A DNA stretch of 64,000 nt from Citrobacter tructae (GCF_004684345.1 NZ_CP038469.1:3720001-3784000), one strand, 5' to 3'; positions 33,445-45,386 are shown, counted from the first letter of the stretch. The notes: generated by a model from the sequence alone, not told the origin. Program-made: numbers and translations.

Positions 33445-35763
33445 CTAGTGGCAATCGCCGGTGGTGCTGGCACAGCAGGCGCTCGCCGTTTTATTGGTTG
33501 CCAGCAGTTCAACATTTACCCGACTGCGGGCGCGGCGCAGCATTCCCAGTAACACGATGTTAAACAGGATAACGGCTAAAATGCACACCAGGCTGTAGGT
33601 CGGGTGCTCTTTGTAGCTGACGGTCTGGTAAAACAGTGTCGACAGCGAGTAGGCGATATTCAGACCCCACAGAACGGAGAAGCCCATCCAGCCACGGCTG
33701 GATTCACGCGCGATAGCCCCCATCACCGAAATGCACGGTACATACAGTAGCACGAAAATCAGGTAGCTGTACGCGGCGGCAGCGCTGCCGAATTTCGCGC
33801 CCATCACGCCCATTGCGCCGGTTGCCATCTCACCATCGCCTTTGCTGGCTTCGATAGGGTTAGCCAGAACGCTCAGGCTGAAGGTATCTTTCAGGCTCTG
33901 CCAGGTTTCATCTACTGCGCCAAGCAGTTCGTCGCCGAGGTGGAAATCTGCCGGATTGAATTCTTCTTCCTGAATATTTTCAGCGGTATAAAGGGTGTTC
34001 AGCGTACCAACAACCACTTCTTTCGCCATCGCACCAGTGAACAGACCCACGGTGGCCTGCCAGTTATCTTCGTGTACGCCGATCGGTTTAAACACCGGGG
34101 TAATGACGCGGCTGACGGAGGCCAGGGCTGAGTCGTTAATGTTGTCGACGATTTTTCCGCTCAGGGAGAAACTGTTAAATGCGCTGAGGAAAATACTGAC
34201 GATGATGATGACTTTACCAGCACGCAGGACAAAGCCTTTCAGGCGTTGCCAGGTCTGAATGACCAGGCTTTTAACGTGCGGCACGTGGTAAACCGGCAGT
34301 TCCATCACGAACGGTGTGGCTTCGCCACGCATGATGGTGTGCTTGAGCATCAGGCCAGTCAGTACCGCCATGACGATACCCAGTACGTACAGCGAGAAGA
34401 CCGCCAGTGCGCCGTTTTGACCAAAGAATGCCGCGGCAAACACGGCGAAAATCGCCAGACGTGCGCCACATGACATAAACGGCGCCATCATGATGGTCAT
34501 CAGACGTTCACGCGGGGCGTCCAGCGTGCGTGCGCCCATTACCGATGGGACGTTACAGCCAAAGCCGACAATCAACGGCACAAACGATTTGCCCGGTAAT
34601 CCCAGCGCCTGCATCAGACGGTCCATCACAAACGCGGCACGCGCCATATAGCCGGAGTCTTCGAGGAAGGAGAGGAAGAGATACATCATGCCGATTTGCG
34701 GCACCAGCGGCAGCACGGTGTTAATCCCGCCGCCAAGGCCTTGTGCCAGGAAGATAGTTAACCAGTCCGGGAAGTGCAGGGTGTAGCCAATCCACTGAAT
34801 ACCATGGATAAAGATCGCGACAGACCCAACGTCAAACAGCGGCTGCAGTGCGCCACCGATGTTAATGGCGAGCAGGAACATCAGGTACATCACGAACAGG
34901 AAAATCGGCAGGCCGAGGAAGCGATTAAGGACGACCTTATCGACTGCGGTGGTGAAGCGGCTTGGCTCCGCGGTCAGGGTGTTGCTGACGGTATCGCAGA
35001 TAGCGGCAATACACTGATAGCGCGCATCGGCAATATGCAGCGCTGGATCGTCCATTGTCTCGCTCAGACGTGCAATGGCAGCATCGAGATTTTGCGCCGC
35101 ATCACCTGAGTAGGCGCGGCTGTAGATATCGCCTTCCAGCATCTGCAGGCCGAGCCAGCGACGCTGTTTCAGCGGCATCTCTTTGGACATCGCGTCTGCC
35201 AGAGACTCGGCTTCACGCAGTAGCGGCTGGGCATAATGTACCAGCTCGACGGTGTCGTTTTCTTTGTAGCGATCGATTGCCAGCTTCAGCGCTTCAATAC
35301 CGCGACCGCGGGTAGAGACCAGCGGAACCACTGGGCAGCCAAGACGGGCGGAAAGGGCGTCGATCTCAATACGGACTTGCTGCTTCTCAGCAATGTCCAG
35401 CATGTTCAGTGCGACGATGCAGGGGATGCCCAGCTCAAGCAGTTGCAGCGTCAGATAGAGGTTGCGCTCGAGGTTTGAGGCATCGACCACGTTGATCAGC
35501 AGGTCAGCGTCGCCGCTTAAGATATAGTGACAGGCAATTTGCTCATCGAGAGAGGTCTGCGATGAGATCGTCGTCAGGGAATAGGTGCCGGGTAAATCGA
35601 CCAGTGTGACCTGATGGTCCGTGGTTGAGAAATGACCTTCTTTACGCTCGACGGTAACGCCAGCCCAGTTACCCACACGCTGACGCGCGCCGGTGAGTTG
35701 GTTGAATAAGGTTGTCTTGCCGGAATTAGGATTACCAATTAAACCAATGGTTAGTTTTTTCAT
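33445..35763 (-). CDS. feoB: Ferrous iron permease FeoB
   Basis: FeoB moves Fe2+ across the inner membrane. It has 772 residues (E. coli 773). An N-terminal GTPase domain carries G1 GNPNSGKTT (about 10-18), G3 DLPG (about 56-59) and G4 NMLD. The C-terminal part has about ten membrane segments with two Gate motifs, including the conserved GCNVPSVMGARTL and MSCGARLAIF stretches. It lies between feoA and feoC and should be induced under anaerobic, iron-poor conditions through the sites upstream of feoA. Confidence 0.97.
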   Translation of the reverse strand: MKKLTIGLIGNPNSGKTTLFNQLTGARQRVGNWAGVTVERKEGHFSTTDHQVTLVDLPGTYSLTTISSQTSLDEQIACHYILSGDADLLINVVDASNLERNLYLTLQLLELGIPCIVALNMLDIAEKQQVRIEIDALSARLGCPVVPLVSTRGRGIEALKLAIDRYKENDTVELVHYAQPLLREAESLADAMSKEMPLKQRRWLGLQMLEGDIYSRAYSGDAAQNLDAAIARLSETMDDPALHIADARYQCIAAICDTVSNTLTAEPSRFTTAVDKVVLNRFLGLPIFLFVMYLMFLLAINIGGALQPLFDVGSVAIFIHGIQWIGYTLHFPDWLTIFLAQGLGGGINTVLPLVPQIGMMYLFLSFLEDSGYMARAAFVMDRLMQALGLPGKSFVPLIVGFGCNVPSVMGARTLDAPRERLMTIMMAPFMSCGARLAIFAVFAAAFFGQNGALAVFSLYVLGIVMAVLTGLMLKHTIMRGEATPFVMELPVYHVPHVKSLVIQTWQRLKGFVLRAGKVIIIVSIFLSAFNSFSLSGKIVDNINDSALASVSRVITPVFKPIGVHEDNWQATVGLFTGAMAKEVVVGTLNTLYTAENIQEEEFNPADFHLGDELLGAVDETWQSLKDTFSLSVLANPIEASKGDGEMATGAMGVMGAKFGSAAAAYSYLIFVLLYVPCISVMGAIARESSRGWMGFSVLWGLNIAYSLSTLFYQTVSYKEHPTYSLVCILAVILFNIVLLGMLRRARSRVNVELLATNKTASACCASTTGDCH

Positions 35764-35781
35764 TTTTATAGACTCACTGTA

Positions 35782-36009
35782 TTAACAGGAAACCGCTTCC
35801 ACTTCTAATAACGCCAGATCTTTTTTCCGCAGCACCAGGCTTACTCGGCGTGTTTCAATATGAATAGGATCGCCTAACGGGGCGACGCGAACCACATTGA
35901 ACGATGAGCCTGGTAGCATGCCGAGCGATAAAAGCTTCTGACGGTACGCCGGGCTGATTTCACGAGAAAAACCGGTAATTTTCCACGCAGTGTCTGGAGT
36001 GAATTGCAT
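35782..36009 (-). CDS. feoA: Ferrous iron transport protein FeoA
   Basis: FeoA is a cytoplasmic SH3-like protein needed for full FeoB activity. It has 75 residues, as in E. coli, beginning MQFTPDTAWKITGFSREISPAYRQKLLSLGM, with the SLGMLPGSSF loop conserved. It is the first gene of feoABC, 18 bases before feoB. An ATG at 36009 with GTAGGTCCCT upstream is the start used. Confidence 0.96.
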   Translation of the reverse strand: MQFTPDTAWKITGFSREISPAYRQKLLSLGMLPGSSFNVVRVAPLGDPIHIETRRVSLVLRKKDLALLEVEAVSC

Positions 36010-36121
36010 AGGGACCTACTTATATCTCGCTAACTGGATGATTACCTCATGGGGCGACAGGGCGGCATGAGACCAGATGATTAGCCAACGTAAGGAAAGA
36101 GTAAATAACCAACAAATCAAT

Positions 36122-36140
36122 GATAATGAGAATGGTTTCT
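36122..36140 (-). promoter_or_regulatory. Fur box upstream of feoABC
   Basis: GATAATGAGAATGGTTTCT has a strong left half of the Fur box (GATAATGATAAT) and a weaker right half. It lies 113 bases before feoA, consistent with iron repression of feo in E. coli. Confidence 0.75.
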
Positions 36141-36197
36141 ATCTTCAATAGAATAAGTGTGACGGAATGTACAATTGGATAATAATTTGAGCCAATT

Positions 36198-36211
36198 TTG
36201 ATATTCCTCAA
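36198..36211 (-). promoter_or_regulatory. FNR site upstream of feoABC
   Basis: TTGAT-ATTC-CTCAA matches the FNR consensus TTGAT-N4-ATCAA with one mismatch. FNR activates feo anaerobically in E. coli. The 375-base feoA-tex gap holds this site and the Fur box; the rest is A/T-rich without further clear signals. Confidence 0.7.
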
Positions 36212-36384
36212 TATTTATTCTGGTTGGGAACGAAGGATTCGCGGAAGTAATTATTGGGGATCTTAATGTTTAATTAAGGTTTCATCTGTTAATGAAGTGA
36301 TAAATATAAGGTGGCAGAGAGAAGATAATATATGAAATATGCCGGACAGGGAGTTTACACCACAATCCGGCACACGGTTTAAAC

Positions 36385-38721
36385 TTAGCGTTTTTTACCC
36401 ATTGCAGCTGCCAGCGCATCCATCATCGCGCTGTTACCGGCTGACTGCTGCGCTTCACGACCACGAGGTTTCGCAGCTTTCGGTGCCGGGCGGGTACCCT
36501 GCACACGCTCGTTACTGCCGCCGCCACGACGGGCATTGGTTTCACCCGGCTGTTCGTCTAGACGCATGGTCAGGGCGATACGCTTACGCGGCAGATCAAC
36601 CTCCAGCACTTTTACCTTTACGATGTCGCCCGCTTTCACCACAGTGTGTGGATCTTCGACGAACTTGTTCGACAATGAAGAGATATGCACCAGACCGTCC
36701 TGATGAACGCCGATATCAACAAACGCGCCGAAATTGGTGACGTTGGTGACTGCGCCTTCCAGAATCATCCCCGGCAGCAGATCGTTCATGGTTTCTACGC
36801 CATCAGCAAACTGTGCCGTTTTAAATTCAGGACGCGGGTCGCGACCCGGTTTTTCCAGCTCTTTGATGATGTCGGTGACGGTCGGCACCCCGAAACGCTC
36901 GTCGGTAAAGTCAGAGGCTTTTAGATTGCGCAATTCGGAGCTGTTGCCCATCAGGTCGCGCAGCGACTGCTCGGTGGCGGCCAGAATACGTTCCACAATC
37001 GGATAGGCTTCAGGGTGAACCGTTGAGGCATCAAGCGGGTTATCGCCGTGGTTGATGCGCAGGAAGCCCGCGCACTGCTCAAAGGCTTTGGGCCCCAGAC
37101 GACTGACTTTTAGCAACTGCTGACGGTTCTGGAACTGACCGTTCTCATCGCGCCAGGCGACAATGTTCTGTGCCATCATGCGGGTCAAACCGGCCACGCG
37201 AGTCAGCAGAGGAACGGAAGCGGTATTCAGATCAACGCCGACGGCGTTTACACAGTCTTCCACCACCGCATCCAGTTTACGGGCAAGCTGAGTCTGGCTA
37301 ACGTCGTGCTGATACTGGCCGACACCGATCGATTTCGGGTCGATTTTTACCAGCTCGGCCAGTGGATCCTGCAGACGACGGGCGATAGATACCGCACCGC
37401 GCAGTGAAACGTCGAGATCCGGGAACTCCAGCGCCGCCAGCTCGGAAGCGGAGTACACCGACGCACCGGCTTCGCTGACGATCACTTTTTGTGCGGTGAC
37501 GTTCGGGAACTGCTTCTGCACGTCGAGGAAGAAACGCTCGGTTTCACGCGATGCCGTACCGTTGCCAATCGCCACCAGCTCAACGTTGTATTTTTCGCAC
37601 AGCGCGGCAACCGCAACGGCGGCTTTGGCGGCCTGGCCGGTGTGCGGATAAATGGTATCGGTAGCGACCAGCTTGCCGGTACCGTCAACCACCGCCACTT
37701 TTACACCGGTACGCAGACCCGGATCGAGACCCATAGTGGCACGCAGCCCGGCTGGGGCAGCCATCAGCAGGTCGTGCAGATTGCGGGCAAAGACGTTAAT
37801 GGCCTCATCTTCCGCACGTTCGCGCACGGTGCCCATCAGTTCAGTTTCAAGGTGCATCAGTACCTTGATGCGCCATGTCCAGCTGACAACGCCTTTACGC
37901 CAGCTGTCTGCTGGCGCGTTGTTCAGATGCAGGCCCAGATGATCGCGGATTATCTGCTCGCCATGGCTCTCTTTTGGCGGCTCATCGAACTGTGGATCGG
38001 CATTCAGAGAAAGCTGCAGCACACCTTCGTTACGCCCGCGAAACATCGCCAGCGCGCGGTGAGAAGGAACGGTGGAGATCGGCTCATGGTGATCGAAGTA
38101 ATCGCGGAATTTTGCGCCTTCTTCTTCTTTCCCGCTCACCACAGTGGAGACCAGATGGGCATTTTTCCACAGGTAGTCACGGACTTTTGCCAGCAGGGCG
38201 GCATCTTCGGCAAAACGCTCCATCAGGATGTAGCGCGCGCCGTCGAGAGCGGCTTTGGTATCCGCCACGCCGTTTTCGGTATTGAGATATTTTGCGGCTT
38301 CGGTTTCCGGGTCGTGGGAGGGTTCGTTCCACAGCAGATCAGCCAGAGGCTCAAGGCCTGCTTCAATGGCGATTTGCCCACGGGTACGGCGTTTAGGTTT
38401 GTACGGCAGGTAGAGGTCTTCGAGTTCGGTCTTACTTAACGTGCCGTTGATTGCTTTCGCCAGGTCGTCGGTCAGTTTGCCTTGCTCGCCGATAGATTTG
38501 AGGATCGCCTGGCGGCGGTCTTCCAGTTCCCGCAGATATCCCAGACGGGTCTCCAGATTACGCAGCTGCGTGTCATCCAGACCGCCAGTGATTTCCTTAC
38601 GATAACGTGCGATAAACGGCACGGTGTTCCCTTCATCAAGCAGGCGAACGGCAGCTTCTACCTGTTCAGCACGAGCCTGAATTTCACCTGCGATAATGCG
38701 GCAGAAAGAATCATTCATCAT
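36385..38721 (-). CDS. tex: RNA-binding transcription accessory protein Tex (YhgF)
   Basis: Tex is a conserved nucleic-acid-binding protein of the same fold family as eukaryotic Spt6, and its exact role is unsettled. ATG 38721 (MMNDSFCRIIAGEI) gives 778 residues; E. coli has 773. The longer frame from 38778 adds 19 unmatched residues. In order there are an N-terminal helical region, a YqgF/RNase H-like domain (LGLDPGLRTGVKVAVVD near residues 330-345), helix-hairpin-helix segments (VDLNTASVPLLTRVAGL), and a C-terminal S1 domain (GMILEGAVTNVTNFGAFVDIG) ending in a basic tail. It lies upstream of, and on the same strand as, feo. Confidence 0.95.
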   Translation of the reverse strand: MMNDSFCRIIAGEIQARAEQVEAAVRLLDEGNTVPFIARYRKEITGGLDDTQLRNLETRLGYLRELEDRRQAILKSIGEQGKLTDDLAKAINGTLSKTELEDLYLPYKPKRRTRGQIAIEAGLEPLADLLWNEPSHDPETEAAKYLNTENGVADTKAALDGARYILMERFAEDAALLAKVRDYLWKNAHLVSTVVSGKEEEGAKFRDYFDHHEPISTVPSHRALAMFRGRNEGVLQLSLNADPQFDEPPKESHGEQIIRDHLGLHLNNAPADSWRKGVVSWTWRIKVLMHLETELMGTVRERAEDEAINVFARNLHDLLMAAPAGLRATMGLDPGLRTGVKVAVVDGTGKLVATDTIYPHTGQAAKAAVAVAALCEKYNVELVAIGNGTASRETERFFLDVQKQFPNVTAQKVIVSEAGASVYSASELAALEFPDLDVSLRGAVSIARRLQDPLAELVKIDPKSIGVGQYQHDVSQTQLARKLDAVVEDCVNAVGVDLNTASVPLLTRVAGLTRMMAQNIVAWRDENGQFQNRQQLLKVSRLGPKAFEQCAGFLRINHGDNPLDASTVHPEAYPIVERILAATEQSLRDLMGNSSELRNLKASDFTDERFGVPTVTDIIKELEKPGRDPRPEFKTAQFADGVETMNDLLPGMILEGAVTNVTNFGAFVDIGVHQDGLVHISSLSNKFVEDPHTVVKAGDIVKVKVLEVDLPRKRIALTMRLDEQPGETNARRGGGSNERVQGTRPAPKAAKPRGREAQQSAGNSAMMDALAAAMGKKR

Positions 38722-38817
38722 GGATAGCTTCGTCTTTAGGATAAAAATCAGGGGATAGTTATACGGATTGACTGGCAAAAATGCCAGTCATCAGCAGGGG
38801 CTTCAGATTGTTCCGTC

Positions 38818-39291
38818 TTATTTAACGTACTCAATCTCGTTCACATACCAACTTGCTTCGCCAGCAGGGGTGTTCACCACTGCGAGATCGCCGACCTCTT
38901 TTTTCAGCAAGGCGCGCGCCATCGGCGAGTCGATAGAGATGTAATCCTTACGGCCAAAGATTTCATCGTAGCCGACAATGCGAAATTTGCGGATGTCACC
39001 ATCATCATTTTCAATTTCGACCCATGCACCAAAGAACACTTTGCCTTCCTGTTGCGGGGAGTAATCGACTATTTTCAGATTCTCCATGCATTTGGTCAAA
39101 TAACGGACACGCCTGTCGATCTCACGCAGGCGCTTTTTATTATACTGGTAGTCGGCATTTTCGCTGCGGTCGCCCAGACTTGCGGCCCAGGTAACCTTCT
39201 TGGTGACTTCCGGGCGCTCTTCACGCCAGAGATAATTCAGCTCTTGTTTGAGTTTTTCATACCCTTCACGGGTTATCAGGGGCGTTTTCAT
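38818..39291 (-). CDS. greB: Transcription elongation factor GreB
   Basis: GreB enters the secondary channel of RNA polymerase and stimulates cleavage of backtracked RNA, rescuing stalled complexes. It has 157 residues, one shorter than E. coli at the C-terminus. The N-terminal coiled coil carries the tip acidic pair in GDRSENADYQY (about residues 40-50), and the C-terminal domain has YEIFGRKDYISIDSPMARALL-like sequence. The gene is divergent from ompR. Confidence 0.97.
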   Translation of the reverse strand: MKTPLITREGYEKLKQELNYLWREERPEVTKKVTWAASLGDRSENADYQYNKKRLREIDRRVRYLTKCMENLKIVDYSPQQEGKVFFGAWVEIENDDGDIRKFRIVGYDEIFGRKDYISIDSPMARALLKKEVGDLAVVNTPAGEASWYVNEIEYVK

Positions 39292-39310
39292 CTTATTGTT
39301 TTACCTTGAT

Positions 39311-39330
39311 TCTGTGATGATGCGCACAAT
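39311..39330 (+). promoter_or_regulatory. CRP site upstream of ompR
   Basis: TGTGA (39313-39317), TGATGC, GCACA (39324-39328) matches CRP consensus with one mismatch. cAMP-CRP is known to affect E. coli ompR-envZ. It also lies 20 bases from the greB start, so it may influence both divergent genes. Confidence 0.7.
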
Positions 39331-39517
39331 TAGTATTACGTGAGCATATCAACAGAATAAATAATGTATTGCGAGAAACATTGTATACTTAAGCTGCTGT
39401 TTAATATGCTTTGTAACAATTTAGCCTGGAATTCATACCAGAATTTGCTGGTTACTCAGGTGAGCTTTCTTAAGAATACACACTTACAATTGTTGCGAAC
39501 CTTTGGGAGTAATAACA

Positions 39518-41586
<2,069 letters not shown>

Positions 41587-41590
41587 AAAA

Positions 41591-41615
41591 AGGGAGGCAC
41601 AATGCCTCCCTTTTT
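41591..41615. terminator. Bidirectional terminator between envZ and pckA
   Basis: AGGGAGGCA (41591-41599) and TGCCTCCCT (41603-41611) form a perfect stem with a three-base loop, preceded by A7 and followed by T5. Confidence 0.95.
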
Positions 41616-41652
41616 GTTGCTGTTGCTTAACTACCTGATTCGGCAATATTCG

Positions 41653-43275
41653 TTACAGCTTCGGACCGGCACTAACCAATGCTGCACCCGCTGGTGTATC
41701 AGTGTACTTCTCGAAGTTCTCGATAAACAGTTTCGCCAGCGCATTGGCTTTTTCCTGCCATTGCTCCGGTGATGCGTAGGTATTACGCGGATCGAGAATG
41801 CGAGTATCCACGCCCGGCAGTTCAGTTGGGATCGCCAGGTTAAACATCGGCAGACTGAACGTTTCTGCGTTATCCAGAGAACCGTTCAGGATGGCGTCGA
41901 TAATGGCACGGGTATCTTTAATGGAGATACGTTTGCCGGTACCGTTCCAGCCGGTGTTGACCAGATAGGCCTGTGCGCCAGCAGCCTGCATGCGTTTCAC
42001 CAGCACTTCAGCGTACTGCGTCGGGTGCAGCGACAGGAAGGCTGCGCCGAAGCAGGCAGAGAACGTCGGGGTCGGTTCAGTCACGCCGCGCTCAGTCCCG
42101 GCCAGTTTGGCGGTGAAGCCAGACAGGAAGTGGTACTGAGTTTGATCTGCCGTCAGACGAGATACCGGTGGCAGAACGCCAAAGGCGTCGGCGGTCAGGA
42201 AGATAACCTTCGTTGCATGGCCCGCTTTTGACACTGGCTTAACGATATTATCGATGTGATAAATCGGGTAGGAAACGCGGGTGTTCTCGGTTTTGGAACC
42301 GTCATCGAAATCGATGGAACCATCTTCGCGTACGGTGACGTTTTCCAGCAGTGCGTCACGGCGAATTGCATTGTAGATTTCCGGCTCTGCATCTTTAGAC
42401 AGCTTGATAGTCTTCGCATAGCAGCCGCCTTCAAAGTTGAACACACCATCGTCGTCCCAACCGTGCTCATCATCGCCAATCAGGCGACGTTTCGGATCGG
42501 TAGACAACGTGGTTTTACCGGTGCCGGACAGGCCAAAGAAGACTGCCACGTCGCCTTTTTCGCCGACGTTTGCCGAGCAGTGCATGGAAGCAATGCCTTT
42601 CAGCGGCAGCAGGTAGTTCATGACGGAGAACATCCCTTTTTTCATCTCGCCGCCGTACCAGGTCCCGCCAATTAACTGAATGCGTTCAGTCAGGTTGAAA
42701 GCCACAAAGTTCTCAGAGTTGAGTCCCTGTTCTTTCCACTGCGGGTTGGTGCATTTTGCGCCGTTCATCACGATAAAATCAGGTTTAAAATCAACCAGTT
42801 CTTCATCGCTCGGACGGATGAACATATTTTTAACGAAATGCGCCTGCCAAGCGACTTCGGTAATAAAGCGCACAGAAAGACGGGTGTCGGCGTTCGCGCC
42901 GCAGAATGCATCAACAATAAACAGACGTTTGCCTGAGAGTTGCTGGGTGACTAATCCTTTCAGGTGCTGCCAGGTTTCCTGGGAGAGCGGTTTGTTGTCG
43001 TTCTTACCTTTACCTTTGTCGGACCACCAGAGCGTATCACGCGTGGTGTCGTCGCGGACAATGTACTTATCCTTTGGCGAACGCCCGGTAAAGATACCGG
43101 TATCAACAGCAACGGCGCCCAGATTCGTTAATACGCCGCGCTCGTAACCTTCCAGGTTTGGATCAAGTTCTTCTTGATAAAGCAGATCGTAGCTTGGATT
43201 GTAAACGATATCCTGAACGTCATTGATACCATAAGCCTCGAGATCTTGCGGGGTTAAACTGTTGTTCACACGCAT
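41653..43275 (-). CDS. pckA: Phosphoenolpyruvate carboxykinase (ATP) PckA
   Basis: PckA converts oxaloacetate and ATP to phosphoenolpyruvate and CO2, the first step of gluconeogenesis from C4 acids. It has 540 residues, as in E. coli. The P-loop GLSGTGKTTLS lies at about residues 248-258, and the metal and substrate site includes IGDDEHGWDDDGVFNFEGGCYAK (about 265-287). The start is ATG 43275 with AAGGAGCAG upstream. It is convergent with envZ. Confidence 0.98.
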   Translation of the reverse strand: MRVNNSLTPQDLEAYGINDVQDIVYNPSYDLLYQEELDPNLEGYERGVLTNLGAVAVDTGIFTGRSPKDKYIVRDDTTRDTLWWSDKGKGKNDNKPLSQETWQHLKGLVTQQLSGKRLFIVDAFCGANADTRLSVRFITEVAWQAHFVKNMFIRPSDEELVDFKPDFIVMNGAKCTNPQWKEQGLNSENFVAFNLTERIQLIGGTWYGGEMKKGMFSVMNYLLPLKGIASMHCSANVGEKGDVAVFFGLSGTGKTTLSTDPKRRLIGDDEHGWDDDGVFNFEGGCYAKTIKLSKDAEPEIYNAIRRDALLENVTVREDGSIDFDDGSKTENTRVSYPIYHIDNIVKPVSKAGHATKVIFLTADAFGVLPPVSRLTADQTQYHFLSGFTAKLAGTERGVTEPTPTFSACFGAAFLSLHPTQYAEVLVKRMQAAGAQAYLVNTGWNGTGKRISIKDTRAIIDAILNGSLDNAETFSLPMFNLAIPTELPGVDTRILDPRNTYASPEQWQEKANALAKLFIENFEKYTDTPAGAALVSAGPKL

Positions 43276-43494
43276 TTCACTGCTCCTTAGCCAATATGTA
43301 TTACCTGGAATAGTAAGGTTTTTTAGGGATTGCTAACCGCGACAAGGCTCATAGATTTACGCATCCGGCAAAATCACAGATAACTGAATACGCTGCGACT
43401 CCTGTCACAAAGAGGCAGATATTATGGCAGGAAACCCTTTTTTGTTGTGGAAAATGTTCTTAAAACGTTAATGGAGAGTATATTTGGCGGGAAT

Positions 43495-43514
43495 ATTGTG
43501 AGTGTAATCGCATT
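43495..43514 (-). promoter_or_regulatory. CRP site in the pckA upstream region
   Basis: TGTGA (43497-43501), GTGTAA, TCGCA (43508-43512) matches the CRP consensus with one mismatch. pckA is catabolite-repressed in E. coli. The 378-base gap between pckA and yhgE also contains a weaker TGTGA-N6-TGCGA at 43605-43620, nearer yhgE. Confidence 0.65.
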
Positions 43515-43653
43515 CATGTAGGAAAATAACGTAATTCAAACATTCACAATATCGATTCACTTCGCGTAGTCGTTGTCTGAAAACGGCCTGCGGATGATCA
43601 TAATTGTGAGGTTGGTGCGATAATTACGTTTTCTCTTCATTCTGGATAACGAC

Positions 43654-45372
43654 ATGGATAGTGTTGAACTTTCACCCACGACGCGTTGGGGCATGATGTT
43701 CATCGGCCTGTTGCAAGGCGTAGTGTGCTACCTGCTGATGACATATCTTGTGCCCTACAATAACTGCTGGTTGTTTTATGGGATGCCTGTGACGATTGCG
43801 CTCACTTCGGCGCTCTTGCTTACAGTGGTCTCTTTTAAACAGCGTGCGCTGTGGTACTGGATGGCGCTGATCTTCTGCGTTGTACTAGCGATGAGCGTTT
43901 GGCTGAAGTGGCATGTTGAAGGAGGAAACCGGTGGAGTGAGGAAGATATTTTCTTCGTCTACGGTTGGCGTTTACTTCTTATGGCAATGTTGGCGTTGCC
44001 CTGGATCCAGTATTCGCTCCACGCGCGTACAGACCAGGCGCGCTATCCGCAGTTTTATAATCAGCTATGGCTTAATGTTCTGACATTGCTGATTGTCTTT
44101 GTAGCGAACGGCCTGTTCTGGATGGTGCTCCTGCTGTGGAGCGAGATGTTTAAGCTGGTCGGTATTACCTTTTTTAACACGCTGTTCTTTGAGACAGACT
44201 GGTTTGGCTATGTGACGTTTGGCCTTATTACCGCGCTGGCGGTGGTGTTAGCACGTACGCAGTCACGCCTGGTAACAGCGGTACAAAAATTGCTGACGTT
44301 GATCGCCACGGGTCTGCTGCCTCTGGTCGCGCTGTTAGCATTGATGTTTATGCTGACATTACCGTTCACCGGGCTGGAGGCTATCTCGCAGCGGGTTTCT
44401 GCTGCGGGGTTGATGTCGACGCTGACGCTGCTCCTCCTGCTCTTGATGGTCATTGTTCACGAACCGCAAAAACACGCCTTACCCTATCCAGGGGCGTTAC
44501 GTTACCTAATTAACACCTCACTTCTCGTCGCCCCTGTTTATATGTTAATTGCCAGTTGGGCACTCTGGGTACGCGTCAACCAATATGGCTGGACGCCCGA
44601 TCGCCTGCATGGTGCGCTGGTCATTGCTGTGCTGCTGTTATGGTCACTTGGCTATATGGCGAGCATTATGCGCCGTGGTCGCAATCCACTGGAAATACAG
44701 GGAAGGGTCTTTCTGGGGATTTCGCTACTGGCGTTGGGGCTGCTGATTCTGTTGACGTCGCCGATCATTGACGTGTGGCGCATTAGCGTCAACAGCCATA
44801 TGGCCCGTTATCGCAGTGGTCAAATTACGCCGGATCAGGTCAGCCTCTATATGCTGAGTCATAGTGGAAGACCAGGACGTGCTGCGCTGGAGGTGTTACA
44901 AAAAGATGAGGCCTTCAATAAAGACAGTAAGCGTAAGCGTGATTTAAACGCCATTCTACGTGGGAATCTTGACCCCATGCGGGAACTGACCGCGACGCAA
45001 CTGGCACCGGTGGTGATGATTGCGCCGGGTAGCAAGAAACCTGATGACGCATTCTGGCGGTTTGTAAAACAACAAAGTTACCGCATTACCTCCTGTGTTG
45101 AGCAGGACGCATGCGTTCTTGTTGATCAAGACCTTAATGCTGATGGAAAACCTGAGCAGGTGCTGTATGCCTTTGGTGATGGAGAGAACCTGATCTTTGG
45201 CATAAAGGAGAATCAATGGACATTGCTTGGTACAACCCAGCTACCAGAAGGATTCAACAAGGAAAAACTTCTGCAGGCGGTAGCTAACCGTACGCTGACT
45301 TCAGCCCCCAGAATCTGGCGTGATATCACCGTCAACGGCGAAAGGTTAGAGGTTAACTACTACGCTGAGTAA
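43654..45372 (+). CDS. yhgE: Uncharacterised DUF4153-type inner membrane protein YhgE
   Basis: The protein has 572 residues and resembles E. coli YhgE (about 574). Its function is unknown. The first 380 residues are strongly hydrophobic, with about ten predicted membrane segments. The remaining 190 residues are soluble and probably lie on one side of the membrane. This tail contains DLNADGKPE (493-501), a calcium-loop-like motif preceded by a CVEQDAC cysteine pair. Sequence identity to E. coli is visibly lower than for neighbours. The gene is divergent from pckA and convergent with hslO. Its ribosome site is weak (TCTGGATAAC). Confidence 0.88.
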   Translation: MDSVELSPTTRWGMMFIGLLQGVVCYLLMTYLVPYNNCWLFYGMPVTIALTSALLLTVVSFKQRALWYWMALIFCVVLAMSVWLKWHVEGGNRWSEEDIFFVYGWRLLLMAMLALPWIQYSLHARTDQARYPQFYNQLWLNVLTLLIVFVANGLFWMVLLLWSEMFKLVGITFFNTLFFETDWFGYVTFGLITALAVVLARTQSRLVTAVQKLLTLIATGLLPLVALLALMFMLTLPFTGLEAISQRVSAAGLMSTLTLLLLLLMVIVHEPQKHALPYPGALRYLINTSLLVAPVYMLIASWALWVRVNQYGWTPDRLHGALVIAVLLLWSLGYMASIMRRGRNPLEIQGRVFLGISLLALGLLILLTSPIIDVWRISVNSHMARYRSGQITPDQVSLYMLSHSGRPGRAALEVLQKDEAFNKDSKRKRDLNAILRGNLDPMRELTATQLAPVVMIAPGSKKPDDAFWRFVKQQSYRITSCVEQDACVLVDQDLNADGKPEQVLYAFGDGENLIFGIKENQWTLLGTTQLPEGFNKEKLLQAVANRTLTSAPRIWRDITVNGERLEVNYYAE

Positions 45373-45386
45373 GAGCAGGAATAGGT

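Noticed and set aside
37489..38439. A 316-codon reading frame antisense to tex
   Set aside because: It mirrors the codon structure of tex on the opposite strand and has no homology or ribosome site that I can see.
43654..45372. yhgE considered as a horizontally acquired insertion between pckA and hslO
   Set aside because: E. coli has a homologue in the same place, and there are no mobility genes or repeats at its borders.
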